Positions 47,101 to 54,935 are shown, numbered from the stretch's first letter. The stretch is 64,000 nt of DNA from CAIODY01 sp046051225 (GCA_046051225.1 JBJOOR010000013.1:48044-112043); one strand, 5' to 3'. The notes: generated by a model not told the origin, from the sequence alone. Numbers and translations are program-made.

Positions 47101-50073
47101 TACTGCAATTGAATTTGAAATTCTGTTACAGCTACCAACCGATTGATGAATTTCATAATTGCCTGAAGCTGTTGCTGTATATGTGTTTGAAGTCGCACCG
47201 GTAATTGGATTTCCATTCAAATACCATTGCAAACCTGTTGTTGCATTACAACTCAATTGCACACTTCCACCATTGCAAAAAGTTGTTGTGCTGTTGGCAG
47301 AAATTGTTGGTGAAACATTTTGCACGGTGATATTTTGCGAACAAGAATCTACATTTCCGCTTGGGTCAGTTGCATACCAATGAATGCTTGAAACACCGAT
47401 AGGAAGCAATGTTGGCGCATTGTTAGAAATCGTAACACTGCAATTATCGGTTGCAGTTGGTGCAGTTAAATTGGCTGCAAAATATCCACAAGCATTCAAA
47501 TCTGAATTAACTGAAATGCTGCTGCCACAAGTGATTGTGGGTTTGATATTATCGGTTACTGAAACAATTTGTGTGCAAGTATTTTGATTGCCATGCACAT
47601 CAATTACTGTCCAAATTACGTTTGTGTTTCCAACAGAAAATTGTGTTGGCGCATTGTTTGAAAAACTTTGCACACCACAATTATCCGAAGTCAATGGCGT
47701 TCCCAAACTCAAGCCCGAAGAATAACACAAGCCGCTGTTAACATTTACATTCTTGTTTGATGGACAAGTAATTTGTGGTAATTCATTATCGCTCACGGTT
47801 ACATTTTGCGAACAAGTGCTTTGATTATTTGCTGCATCTTTCACAATCCAATTCACAGTTGTTGTGCCGACAGAAAATTGCGTTGGTGCATTATTGATGA
47901 AAGTTAAATTGGCAGAAAGCGTACAATTATCAGTTGCTGTTGGCAAGCCTAAACTCACAGCCGTAGCACCACACAAGCCTGTTGTTGTGTTGATATTTAA
48001 TGCAGTTGCACAAGCAGAAATTGTTGGCGGAGTAACATCATTGAACACATGAATTTGCACAGTATCGGTTGATGAGCAACCACCATTTATTCCTGTAACA
48101 GTGTATGTTGTGTTAGCTGTTGGATTCACTGAAACACTTGCACCGCTTAAGTTTCCAGGCATCCAAGTATAACTTGTTCCACCTGTTGCAGAAAGTGTTG
48201 CGCTGTTGCCATTGCAAATCACACTATTGTTTGTGGTTGCAGAAATGGTGAGTGGTGTTACATGAATCACAATTGATTTTGTGACTGTTGAATTGCTCAA
48301 ATGCGATGTAACGATATAAGTAGTTGTTGTAGTTGGATTGGCAATTACACTTGCGCCCGAAGTAGTGTTCAACGCTGTGTTTGGCGACCAAGCAAATGTA
48401 CTTCCAGCATAAGCTGATGCAGAAATTGTTGTTGAATTTCCATTGCAAATGGTGGTGTCTGTTGCTGAAACTAAAAGTGAATTTGTAAATGTAAATGCAC
48501 AAATTGCAAAGTTGCCTTCGTAATTATTTCTGCCCATTACACGAACACGAATGGTATCGCTTGGGGTTAATCCTGTTAAAATTAATCTACCAGTTGCTGA
48601 TGAATCAAAATTGCTACAACCTACTGTTGTTAAGCCTCCGCAGCTTCCAGTAAATGCTTGCAAATTTCCTTTTTTCAACGATTGTGTTGTCACTTGCGAA
48701 GCATCAAATTCTATATTTCCATTCGCTGGTGCGATGGCATAAAACCATACATCGCCTTGTTCGATTGATGCATTACAAACGCCAACTGTTACATGCGATG
48801 TATCTGTTGCAAATGTTGAACTGCTGATTGAAACCCCACAAGTATTTGTTCCCAAAGTCAATGGTGAAGCACCATCGCAATGGTCGTTGGCTGGACGAAG
48901 AATCGTAAATGAATCTCGTTGTGTTACCCCCCATTGTCCTAAATCATTTTTTGCACGTACATAAATCCAATGTTTTCCAAATCCTAATCCTGCATTTCTG
49001 ATGGATGCAGTATCGGAAATTGAAATAGAATCGGATGGAGCTGCAACTGCTAAAGCCTTGCCATTGCCTACGCCTGGGTCATTGTCGAAAAAATATTCGG
49101 CAGCAACAACACTTGGTAACGAATAAAAATTAGTGAATTGCGTCAATCCCCAAATGCCATTTACATCTTTGAAACGAGTGTATAAATAATGCGAACCACC
49201 ACTGATACTTCCCACATTTATTCCACCATTATATACAACTGTATCAGCAGAACCAACGGCTGTAATAGCAGTACCATTGCCTACTCCAGGGTCGGTATCA
49301 ATAAAATATTCGCCATGCCAAGTAATTGCACCTGCTGATGGAATTACATGAAATGGTTGTGTTTGCGTTAAGCCCCATTGTCCGTTTGCTTTCATTCTTA
49401 CATACACATAATGAAAACCGGGTGTAAGATTTCCAACGCTTATTCCACTATTAAATGTTGCACTATCCGATGCAAATGTTGGTGCAAATGCAGTTCCATT
49501 GCCTACTCCAGGGTCGGTATCAAAAAAGTATTCAGCATTTGTAATTACTGCGCCGCTGCCGGGTGTTACAAAAAATGGTTGATTTTGCGTTAATCCCCAA
49601 ATGCCATTTGCTTTCATTCGCACATATAAATAATGCATACCTGCATTCAAATTTCCCACATTTACACCACTATTAAAAGTAGCTGAATCGCTTAATGTTG
49701 TGATGGAAAGTGCTGTTGCCAAACCTACGCCTGGGTCGGTATCAAAAAAGTATTCGGCGTTGGTAATTACTGCGCCGCCATTGGGCGTAATAAAAAATGG
49801 TTGAAATTGTGTAAGCCCCCAATTGCCCAAAACATTTCTACCACGAACAAATAAATAGTGAATCCCACTATTCAAATTCAATGAAGTTAAATTCAAATTA
49901 TAGGCTACAGCATTGATGGAATCAACGGCTGGGCTATAATTGGCAAGCAATGTTGCATTGCCTACGCCTGGGTCAACATCTACAAACCATTCGGCTTTGT
50001 CGATTTTCGACTGACCGAAAAGCCTTACGGAAAGCACACTACAGGCTATGATTAAGAAAAGTATTTTTTTCAT
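41170..50073 (-). CDS. Giant multidomain surface protein with T9SS type A sorting domain
   Basis: 2967 residues. A signal peptide (ILFLIIACSVLSVRLFGQ) is followed at ~20-390 by five repeats of 70-75 residues containing AEYFFDTDPGVGNGTA. Next come a pre-peptidase-like beta domain (NDHCDGASPLTLG), PKD/Ig-like units, and three HYR domains near 700-930 (TDNCxx, NAPTQFSVG). Two choice-of-anchor D (ASPM-SPD-2-Hydin-like) units follow (YNYGNVVLNTPISHNILITNNG, NFGNVLTGTTNTQNFNLTNTG). Several CARDB repeats (about 1450-2200), an Ig-like unit, a second pre-peptidase-like domain and a fibronectin III-like unit come before the T9SS type A domain (FEIMPNPASTNTSINF). This looks like a surface filament or adhesin; the function is inference, export by T9SS is not. 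Confidence 0.88.
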   Translation of the reverse strand: MKKILFLIIACSVLSVRLFGQSKIDKAEWFVDVDPGVGNATLLANYSPAVDSINAVAYNLNLTSLNLNSGIHYLFVRGRNVLGNWGLTQFQPFFITPNGGAVITNAEYFFDTDPGVGLATALSITTLSDSATFNSGVNVGNLNAGMHYLYVRMKANGIWGLTQNQPFFVTPGSGAVITNAEYFFDTDPGVGNGTAFAPTFASDSATFNSGISVGNLTPGFHYVYVRMKANGQWGLTQTQPFHVIPSAGAITWHGEYFIDTDPGVGNGTAITAVGSADTVVYNGGINVGSISGGSHYLYTRFKDVNGIWGLTQFTNFYSLPSVVAAEYFFDNDPGVGNGKALAVAAPSDSISISDTASIRNAGLGFGKHWIYVRAKNDLGQWGVTQRDSFTILRPANDHCDGASPLTLGTNTCGVSISSSTFATDTSHVTVGVCNASIEQGDVWFYAIAPANGNIEFDASQVTTQSLKKGNLQAFTGSCGGLTTVGCSNFDSSATGRLILTGLTPSDTIRVRVMGRNNYEGNFAICAFTFTNSLLVSATDTTICNGNSTTISASAYAGSTFAWSPNTALNTTSGASVIANPTTTTTYIVTSHLSNSTVTKSIVIHVTPLTISATTNNSVICNGNSATLSATGGTSYTWMPGNLSGASVSVNPTANTTYTVTGINGGCSSTDTVQIHVFNDVTPPTISACATALNINTTTGLCGATAVSLGLPTATDNCTLSANLTFINNAPTQFSVGTTTVNWIVKDAANNQSTCSQNVTVSDNELPQITCPSNKNVNVNSGLCYSSGLSLGTPLTSDNCGVQSFSNNAPTQFSVGNTNVIWTVIDVHGNQNTCTQIVSVTDNIKPTITCGSSISVNSDLNACGYFAANLTAPTATDNCSVTISNNAPTLLPIGVSSIHWYATDPSGNVDSCSQNITVQNVSPTISANSTTTFCNGGSVQLSCNATTGLQWYLNGNPITGATSNTYTATASGNYEIHQSVGSCNRISNSIAVTVHPNPTANAGADQTILQGSSATLTATGGGSYSWNTVNAADTTSTIIVSPTTTTTYIVTVTNSFGCTAKDTVVVHVNFTSIAISPNNYNYGNVVLNTPISHNILITNNGTLPITINSVSSTSVFTNSFASATNIAAGNSLNIPISFTPTATLIYVNTISIATSIGNFNITLQGKGFNGAASWTISSSNYNFGNVLTGTTNTQNFNLTNTGNVPIQLSTIGSNNTVFNGSTILNTIAVGQSISLSVNFHPTAITNYTGIITVNSSTSGLLPLTLNVSGTGYHSNTPPVVQFVSASPYNGTDGVNPLVSVAGNYTYRIIYKSANNKAPQNGFPKVGIDKNADGDFIDGGEGIFSMTKVNGTRNFVSGEEYSYTTNLPIGSQYGYQFFATDSLGNAAISINNNYKSGPTVTNQTLDLSIYASDITFSVVHPAVNQLFTISATIHNNTPYSASNVNVRFYTDSIYFTQTTVPFIGANSTATVSINKSYNTDGFYPIKVWVDSAHALVGEYNVLNNYAIRPIIVGNFTVPGAINVVANATPQSCPVGGVSICGNAKYSGLNLVGTPPVLGGTVTVSIGGSVVATTNTATDGTYCIFYNNGGNGLTCGVPYTFNVTVTDYTLTATTSTFTFTIPCVSCGGVGGGGVSFEPNFNDASGAPNCIIENQSFNYSTSFTNNGNAKSYRDTFKIFVDGNLSYTHTLDSMAIAQNTSYNDAFTLSAGNHTLSFTHTYYNKANTKSTVNGNNVINVIFNKPDLYLAYFTQTSGTAFSVRNYNGSCVNAPISKTYVYDSMSGFAHLILIDSIVSTAVGGNSFVTLNLNKPALAQGFHYLTLKTDGRNLIAELNETNNNLNAVLYVPLPELSVRYITVSNNNAPTGSVVNFLASVQNTGANCGAFKVRFTMNGNNIGNKISVANLNAGDSILVVSDAFTIPSDSCTYSISAIADVDNQIIELNENNNANNYSFGRDLSAGMSCYATGSSCNPYSVPVGSTLTMNTLVFNNGLRDADTVHVRFKLGSTILGTDNVSHLAALANSSVAITHTFNTVGNYTIEVNADYDNKYCEENEGNNLGYIYVTVTSGSPDLQILSQDISPSNLNPNPNQNITIVSSIHNYGNLKSNPCKVRFYVDNVQLGIDVPIDTLYPGQDTTIAATALYSNALVGPKIIKVKADINNVIAESNETNNEATRAIIVGGAPDFAKSLHEGITFSKIKFRKGDTIQVCDYIRNYGGDTGTAVIKFFSVTTSGRKLIDSLVFTLNDHDSSKFCVNWVVNDYNGRIVTQISRSNPPEFDVLNNSDSANFHAGPKLLPTMHLSPSSVCYNSAENISATIVSDGQALNYQWKFGTNSVGNNSTNYSTANATFADSGFYHIEITDTFGTVISRNTFLKVKANPVVVVTGPVGAVCIGTTNSMSVLGAVSYNWLPGNLIGSIVNVSPTNSITYSVTGTTNGCSATSTFALNVVSCGSVPTNDNPCTALNCSANSGHIAGLPTVVSAYDNGGSVYAGLDNSNVLNNPPMGPSLVYYTGNNVLASSASFEPLPSCITPTTGYVAKTVWYRFRVPTFAAGVTIRSVASYGQTFIPMLTAYSISGGSPCSSPSFAEIQCSSNGVLALSSTTLASYQGQYLYLQLEGTPSNPSGAYTLSIQGVGPDISLSAPTTTTIQVNFPSFSSTNGLRYYLYWQKIGSAGSVYTVLNPISNYTIGGLTSGANYKIWVKYVDVSSPTGSSIYCAAKVLSTVIGCGGTLPAPTITAIPNHCATVNINFITPPAGIPPSLQSAASTYPYRVMGLIPSQGRGFVQALASLPASGYYAYILMGQNYTFYYSYKCVGGAVVYSGSTAYTTCNGPARIKADTNNEFEINGIHLTNVGLDEVLNLATADIPDDGALHEFNINNVSTTESKSAYTFEIMPNPASTNTSINFINEVELKDVTIKVINMQGELVLDEILNSVTSYASHQLNVNQLASGIYFITISNNEFVETKKLIVSR
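49060..50000 (-). repeat. Five tandem coding repeats in the N-terminal part of the giant protein
   Basis: DNA blocks of the form 'GCCTAC(G/T)CC(T/A)GGGTC' recur near 49070, 49273, 49498, 49723 and 49957, about 200-235 bp apart. Each encodes the AEYFF/WF-D-x-DPGVGN motif. The third and fourth are close to identical over the core, suggesting recent duplication or gene conversion. Confidence 0.75.
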
Positions 50074-50178
50074 TTTTGAAAAAGTTAATTGTGAATTGTT
50101 ATTTGTTAATTGAAAATGCTAACAGTTTTTGTTGAACAATGCAATTGCATTTTCAACTTTTAACTATTAACCAATAAC

Positions 50179-50194
50179 TCCCGAACCTTCGGGA
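50179..50194. repeat. Short palindrome TCCCGAA-cc-TTCGGGA
   Basis: A perfect 7-bp inverted repeat with 2-nt loop, 10 bp past the stop of the 336-residue gene. No T-run follows on the minus strand. It may act as a hairpin at the 3' end of that gene or be a dispersed palindrome; only one copy is visible. Confidence 0.4.
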
Positions 50195-50203
50195 TAACTT
50201 TTC

Positions 50204-51214
50204 TTATTGCGTTACTTTTCCTTTTACTGAAATATTCAATGTGCCATTGGCTGGTACTGTGTTTGCGCCAGTTATCGTTAATGATTTGATGTAAGGAATG
50301 GATGGCAAACCATTTTGATTAAATACCACTGTACCTCCATAAACACCTGGGTCAGTTCCATCATTTCCACCATTATGAACAGTTGAAGATGATTGCAAAT
50401 GAAAATCGTAAGCATAGCTAAAATAATCGCCAGCAACTGGAAAATTAGTAAATGCTGGGTCGGTATTTACATAGTTTGTTCCGTTAGGAAATGTGTTAGT
50501 TGAACATTGATACGAAACATTTTTATCAAAATTTAATCCACCAAAACCTCCATTGCCAGCTGGGCTTCCACGATAAAAAATGTTATTATAAAAATTTGCA
50601 TTTGAAAAATAATAATCGAACACATTGCCATTTCTTAAGAAAATATTATTGATGAAATACACATTGTAATTGCTGGTATAAAATTGTACTAATGTGCCAT
50701 TAAAAATATTATTTTTAATAAATAAATCATGGCAAGTGTAATTGAATAAATGAATATTGGTGCCGCTTGTAGCAAAGTAGTTGCCTTCAATTGTCCAATT
50801 ATCAATTTGATTATTATTTGATTGAATGTTGCCATTTATCCGGCAACGAACCACTTTAATATTGGTAATGTTATTTACGTTGGGATAAATATAATCGCAA
50901 TCCAAACCATAAAATTGAGTACCTGAAGAATTGGTGGAAAGAATCACACTTTGCATGTAACAACGCTGTGCATTGTTGGTTTGCGGATTGTGCCCTGTGC
51001 CAAAAAACACCAATTGCTTATTAATTGTAAAATTGTTGTAATTAACAGGCGAAGCACTAATTAAAATGGTATCCCCAGCCGATGCAGCTGTGATGGCTGC
51101 TTGCACCGAAGCATATTGCCCAGGCGATACAAAATTGTTGTTTACAGTTCTTACTGTTGCATTTGCAAATAATGAAGTTGCAAATAAAGCGATGATGAAT
51201 AATGTTTGTTTCAT
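50204..51214 (-). CDS. Secreted right-handed beta-helix-like protein
   Basis: 336 residues. The signal peptide is MKQTLFIIALFATSLFANA. The start TVRTVNNNFVSPGQYASVQAAITAASAGDTILI is the usual N-cap of pectate-lyase-like beta-helix proteins. Asn-rich strand-turn units follow (NNIFNGTLVQFYTSNYNVYFINNIFLRNGNVFDYYFSNANFYNNIFYRG). The end (ITGANTVPANGTLNISVKGKVTQ) is short, with no T9SS sorting domain, unusual beside the sorted proteins in this block. No catalytic site is readable. A 20-bp palindrome shared with the next upstream gene lies 91 bp before its start. Confidence 0.7.
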   Translation of the reverse strand: MKQTLFIIALFATSLFANATVRTVNNNFVSPGQYASVQAAITAASAGDTILISASPVNYNNFTINKQLVFFGTGHNPQTNNAQRCYMQSVILSTNSSGTQFYGLDCDYIYPNVNNITNIKVVRCRINGNIQSNNNQIDNWTIEGNYFATSGTNIHLFNYTCHDLFIKNNIFNGTLVQFYTSNYNVYFINNIFLRNGNVFDYYFSNANFYNNIFYRGSPAGNGGFGGLNFDKNVSYQCSTNTFPNGTNYVNTDPAFTNFPVAGDYFSYAYDFHLQSSSTVHNGGNDGTDPGVYGGTVVFNQNGLPSIPYIKSLTITGANTVPANGTLNISVKGKVTQ

Positions 51215-51304
51215 GATTATGGTGATTTTATTTTTTAGAATTTATTGTAATACAAAATTAGTATGCATCTATTTTTGAAAAATACCCAAGTTATGGTATT
51301 GGGC

Positions 51305-51324
51305 TATGCGTACTAGTACGCATA
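51305..51324. promoter_or_regulatory. 20-bp palindromic site upstream of the 50204-51214 gene
   Basis: TATGCGTACTAGTACGCATA is a perfect palindrome. Read toward the gene it is followed by GCC, a short AT stretch, and GGGTATTTTT. The same arrangement occurs at 52568-52587, where the palindrome differs by a paired change in both arms (C for G). This looks like a protein-binding operator, or a structured promoter element. The regulator is unknown. Confidence 0.65.
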
Positions 51325-51355
51325 AAAAAAGCGAACCTGATTGATTCGCTTTTTT
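51325..51355 (-). terminator. Terminator after the 51365-52495 gene
   Basis: AAAAAAGCGAA (to 51335) pairs with TTCGCTTTTTT (51345-51355). It lies 10 bp past the stop of the cysteine-motif protein and directly abuts the palindromic site of the next gene. Confidence 0.85.
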
Positions 51356-51364
51356 ATAGTAACC

Positions 51365-52495
51365 CTATTTTTTTCCTCTGCCATTGCATACAATACAAGT
51401 GTGATAACCTTTGCCATTGCAACTTGAACAATAAGAACTTCCATTTCCTTTTACATCAGGTATTCTACCATTACCACCACAACGTGTACAAGTATAAGTG
51501 CCTTTGCCATTGCAGCTAGTACACATAGTTTCGGTATTTGTATTTGAGCCACCATTGTTGATGTTATGATTTCTTTCACTTCCATTTCCTGAACTTATTG
51601 ATATGGTACCTGTTTCTACATCGCCATTTTTTCCATTACTTAATAATACGCCTAATTTAAAACTAAATAAAGTGGCAGATTGCATTGTGGCAATGTATAA
51701 GGATGTGAAACTACCAGCACTGCCAATTGTACCAGTTCCATTTAATCTATCATGATAATCGCCAGGCAATTCTTTGTTGCTAAATCTTTTGGTAAAAACA
51801 ATGCCTGCATACAATGCTACCGATTTATCTGCCTTGCCAAAATATGCAGTAGCATCAAAGGTGATATCTTTACCTTTAAAATTGTAACTTATCATGTCTT
51901 TTCCTTTTGCATAGGTGTTGTACATCAATGTGGTTTTCAACCTACAAATATTTTTTACATTAAGCCACCATGCGCCATGTAAGCCATAAGCCAAGCTGTA
52001 GCGACTTTCAAACAGTTGAAATCTATTTTCATAATAATTTAATTGAGGTCCAAAATAAATTCCTTTACCACCAAATCCCATTCTAAATTCTAATAATGAA
52101 ATATCGCTGCCATGTAGTTGGTCGGCAAGCGAAGTTGTTGTATTTGTTTTCCATACTGCACTTGGGTCTTGATAATTTCTCACAGCTTTGTCTTCAACAT
52201 TTTTATTTTCAACCAAATTTACAAATGATAAAAACAAACCTGATAAATCGGCTTCATAATAAAAATGCTTACTTAAGTTGCCATACCGCAAATCCCAAAA
52301 CGAAGTATTAAACCCAACTTTTTGAGTAGATAAACCACCATTCAAATTGTGTGGGTCGGTTAATTGTGTGATGTTTACACCTGCCGTACCAAAGCGATAA
52401 CCTACTTGCAAATATTTACCCGACCAATCGGGCTGTGCATTGGCTATGGTAAAAAAGGCAAAAGCAATGAATAGAGTAATGCTAATTTTTTTCAT
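51365..52495 (-). CDS. Outer-membrane-like protein with C-terminal DnaJ-type CxxCxGxG motifs
   Basis: 376 residues from the ATG at 52495, giving signal peptide MKKISITLFIAFAFFTIANAQ; a longer frame would bury it. Residues ~22-290 look like outer-membrane or surface beta-strands (LQVGYRFGTAGVNIT, EADLSGLFLSFVNLV, EFRMGFGGKGIYFGPQLNYYENRF, VALYAGIVFTKRF, SATLFSFKLGVLLSNG). After a Ser/Gly/Asn-rich linker come four cysteine motifs in ~55 residues: CTSCNGKG, CTRCGGNG, CSSCNGKG and CIVCNGRG. This is the number and spacing type of the zinc-binding domain of DnaJ. A DnaJ-type zinc domain exported with a barrel-like protein is unusual. Role unknown. It shares a palindromic upstream site with the next gene. 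Confidence 0.75.
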   Translation of the reverse strand: MKKISITLFIAFAFFTIANAQPDWSGKYLQVGYRFGTAGVNITQLTDPHNLNGGLSTQKVGFNTSFWDLRYGNLSKHFYYEADLSGLFLSFVNLVENKNVEDKAVRNYQDPSAVWKTNTTTSLADQLHGSDISLLEFRMGFGGKGIYFGPQLNYYENRFQLFESRYSLAYGLHGAWWLNVKNICRLKTTLMYNTYAKGKDMISYNFKGKDITFDATAYFGKADKSVALYAGIVFTKRFSNKELPGDYHDRLNGTGTIGSAGSFTSLYIATMQSATLFSFKLGVLLSNGKNGDVETGTISISSGNGSERNHNINNGGSNTNTETMCTSCNGKGTYTCTRCGGNGRIPDVKGNGSSYCSSCNGKGYHTCIVCNGRGKK

Positions 52496-52567
52496 GATAT
52501 ATATTTTATGAATGCAAAAATCTGGCTTATTCATCTACTAAAAAATACCAACCTTACGGCATAAGGC

Positions 52568-52587
52568 TATCCGTACTAGTACGGATA
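52568..52587. promoter_or_regulatory. 20-bp palindromic site upstream of the cysteine-motif protein gene
   Basis: TATCCGTACTAGTACGGATA is a perfect palindrome, 73 bp before the ATG at 52495. Toward the gene it is followed by GCC, then a similar AT-rich stretch and GGTATTTTTT, as at 51305-51324. The two sites differ by a symmetrical substitution, which keeps the palindrome. Confidence 0.65.
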
Positions 52588-52642
52588 ATGGATAAGCGAC
52601 TGTGGTGTGTGTATCAATATTTCAATTACTTATTTCTAAAAA

Positions 52643-52679
52643 CAAAAAAAAGCGAACCATTTTATTGATTCGCTTTTTT
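52643..52679 (-). terminator. Terminator after ilvE
   Basis: AAAAAAGCGAA (to 52655) pairs with TTCGCTTTTTT (52669-52679), with a T-run on the minus strand, 23 bp past the ilvE stop. The stem sequence is almost the same as the terminator at 51325-51355. Confidence 0.85.
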
Positions 52680-52701
52680 ATTCTATTCTCAAAATAGCTT
52701 T

Positions 52702-53763
52702 TTATTCAACCTTTTCAACCCAATCGAATTTATCGGCTTCAGCGCCCGATTTTATAGCATCTAATCTTGCTTTAATATGCTTGGTAATGCTGCGTTGCTC
52801 AACAGGTTTTACTTCAATAATTGTATCTTTATAACCAAATAATTTTATAGGTGCTAATGAAGCCGCAGTACCAGTGCCAAAGGCATCATTTAATATTCCT
52901 TTTTCGGCCGCTTCTACTAATTCTTTAATATCAATTTTACGCTCTTCAACTTTATACCCTTCATCTTTTAATAAAGCAATTATACTTTTACGAGTAATAC
53001 CATCTAAAATATTTCCATCAATATCAGGTGTTAAAAATGTATCGCCAATTTGCACAAACACATTCATACTGCCTATTTCATTAAGGTATCTAAATTCGTT
53101 TCCATCCATCCACAATACTTGGTCAAATCCTTTTTCTTTAGCCTCTAACATGGGCAACATAGTAGCACCATAGTTTCCAGCTGCTTTTACATCGCCCGTT
53201 CCACCAGGGCAAGCTCTTACATATTTATCAGCTACTAATATTTTTACAGGGTCGGCATAATATGCACTTACTGGCGACATGATAATTTTAAACTTAAAAT
53301 GTTCGGTTGGTTTTATGCCAATCAATTCATCGGCAGCATATAAAAACGGACGAATGTACAATGCACTCCCCTCTTCTTGCGGTATCCAATCTTTATCTAG
53401 TTTTAATAACTCTTTTAAACCATTTATAAAAATATCTTGTGGCACTTCGGGCAATGCCATACGATGCCCTGAATAATTCAAGCGTTTCCAATTCTCAAGC
53501 GGACGAAACATCATAGCTTCACCAGCCGCATTTTTTACGGCTTTCATACCTTCAAAAATTGATTGACCATAATGCAATGAATACACCGAAGGTGCTGTAG
53601 GTATTAAGCCATAAGGCATTATTTCGGCGCTTTGCCATTTTCCATCGTAGTAATCGGCTACTAACATGTGGTCGGTAAATGTTTTACCGAATGCAAGATT
53701 TTTTAATTCTATTTCACTCAATCTGCTTTTTGCAGTTTTATTAATTTTAATAGGAAAACTCAT
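52702..53763 (-). CDS. ilvE: Branched-chain-amino-acid aminotransferase
   Basis: 353 residues from the ATG at 53763 (MSFPIKINKTAKSRLSEI); an extra upstream ATG adds eight residues. Class IV PLP fold motifs are present: HYGQSIFEGMKAVKNAAGEAMMFRP near residue 68, LYIRPFLYAADELIGIKP near 136, the PLP lysine in CPGGTGDVKAAGNYGATM near 190, and FRYLNEIGSMNVFVQIG near 225. GTGTAASLAPI near 299 closes the site. It moves the amino group between glutamate and the keto acids of Leu, Ile and Val. Length suits the type II BCAT. It has a strong terminator and no partner in an operon. Confidence 0.93.
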   Translation of the reverse strand: MSFPIKINKTAKSRLSEIELKNLAFGKTFTDHMLVADYYDGKWQSAEIMPYGLIPTAPSVYSLHYGQSIFEGMKAVKNAAGEAMMFRPLENWKRLNYSGHRMALPEVPQDIFINGLKELLKLDKDWIPQEEGSALYIRPFLYAADELIGIKPTEHFKFKIIMSPVSAYYADPVKILVADKYVRACPGGTGDVKAAGNYGATMLPMLEAKEKGFDQVLWMDGNEFRYLNEIGSMNVFVQIGDTFLTPDIDGNILDGITRKSIIALLKDEGYKVEERKIDIKELVEAAEKGILNDAFGTGTAASLAPIKLFGYKDTIIEVKPVEQRSITKHIKARLDAIKSGAEADKFDWVEKVE

Positions 53764-53813
53764 AAGTATAGTATTTTTAAGCGGCACAAAGAAACACTTT
53801 TTTTCAAGTATTT

Positions 53814-54935
53814 TTAATAATAAATAAGTGATAGCAGTTTTTCAATATTTTGCTCGTTGCTAAATCTTTGTTTCAAAAAATCTTGCCTTTGTTGTAGCAA
53901 TTCGGGCATAAAATTTTTGTTCATCAATTCATTTATTTTTACAATAAAATCGTTTGTATTATCAGCTATTATACATTGTTCGGCAGCATCTACTCCATGC
54001 AACATATTTTTATTCAATAAAATAAATCTGCCTTTGTATAATGCATTAATCAACTTTAGTTTTAAGCCTGTGGTTTGATTAGTATATAAAAAATGAATAT
54101 GGGCTGAATGCATTAATTTATTCATCGCATCATCATCAGGGTTTGCTACAATACTTACATGGCTATATTTATTGGCTAATTCTTTTAATTGCGATGAAGG
54201 ATTAAGCCCAGCAATTACAAATTTATAATTGCATTGTGTACTAATATTTTCAATCAAAAATTTAGCAGCTTCCACATTTTCAGCCACCGATAAATTGCCA
54301 TGAAATAAAATAAAATCGCCCTTGCCAGGTTCAGCCGTTACCAAATCATTTTCATGAAATGAAGTAATATTAACCACTTTATTTTTTGAATATTGATTTG
54401 AAAAATAAAGTGCATCCATTTCGGATACAGTGATGATTGAATTTGAAGAAGTAATAATTTTTTCAAATTTTTTCAATCGCCAAGCTTCCGCTTTAAAGTA
54501 TAATTTTTTCCACCAATTGGTTTCATTATTCATTAGCGAATAATAATATTCATGTTCAATATTACTTTCTCTAAAAATTTTAATTCTATCTTTTAAATGG
54601 TCGTCATTCATCAAATAGCAGCTATGCAATCCTTCAAATATAATTGGATAATCATCTTGCAGCAATCGTTGCAACAAGGCTGGATGTCGCCTCGAATTTA
54701 CAATATAAGGTGTTTCCGAAATATTGCTTAACCAGCTTCTTCTTGGATAATAATGTACACTTTCGCAATATTGTTCTAATTTTTTGGCTTCGTTTCTACC
54801 ATAATGAAAACAATGCAGATGAACTTTTACTCCCACTTCATGCAACCATCGTATTTTATGAAATACATCAATCACACCGCCATAATTAGCAGGGTAAGGC
54901 ACATTGAATGAAATAACATGAAGATGTTTCGTCAA
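53814..54935 (-). CDS. Glycosyltransferase, GT4/GT-B-like
   Basis: 373 residues. The N-terminus (LHVISFNVPYPANYGGVIDVFHKIRWLHEVGVKVHLHCF) has the donor-loop glycines of GT-B enzymes. VNITSFHENDLVTAEPGKGDFILFHGNLSVAENVEAAKFLIENI near residue 200 begins the second Rossmann half. The usual E-x7-E donor motif is weaker: FLYTNQTTGLKLKLINALYKGRFILLN near 280 has LKLIN where the glutamate lies in most GT4 enzymes, so this branch may be divergent or differently specific. Role is presumed in surface polysaccharide. It stands alone, just upstream of the tRNA pair. Confidence 0.75.
   Translation of the reverse strand: MTKHLHVISFNVPYPANYGGVIDVFHKIRWLHEVGVKVHLHCFHYGRNEAKKLEQYCESVHYYPRRSWLSNISETPYIVNSRRHPALLQRLLQDDYPIIFEGLHSCYLMNDDHLKDRIKIFRESNIEHEYYYSLMNNETNWWKKLYFKAEAWRLKKFEKIITSSNSIITVSEMDALYFSNQYSKNKVVNITSFHENDLVTAEPGKGDFILFHGNLSVAENVEAAKFLIENISTQCNYKFVIAGLNPSSQLKELANKYSHVSIVANPDDDAMNKLMHSAHIHFLYTNQTTGLKLKLINALYKGRFILLNKNMLHGVDAAEQCIIADNTNDFIVKINELMNKNFMPELLQQRQDFLKQRFSNEQNIEKLLSLIYY

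Noticed and set aside
49060..50000. Regularly spaced repeats, considered as a CRISPR array
   Set aside because: The repeats are in frame and encode a protein motif; unit length is over 200 bp, with no spacer-type sequence and no cas genes.
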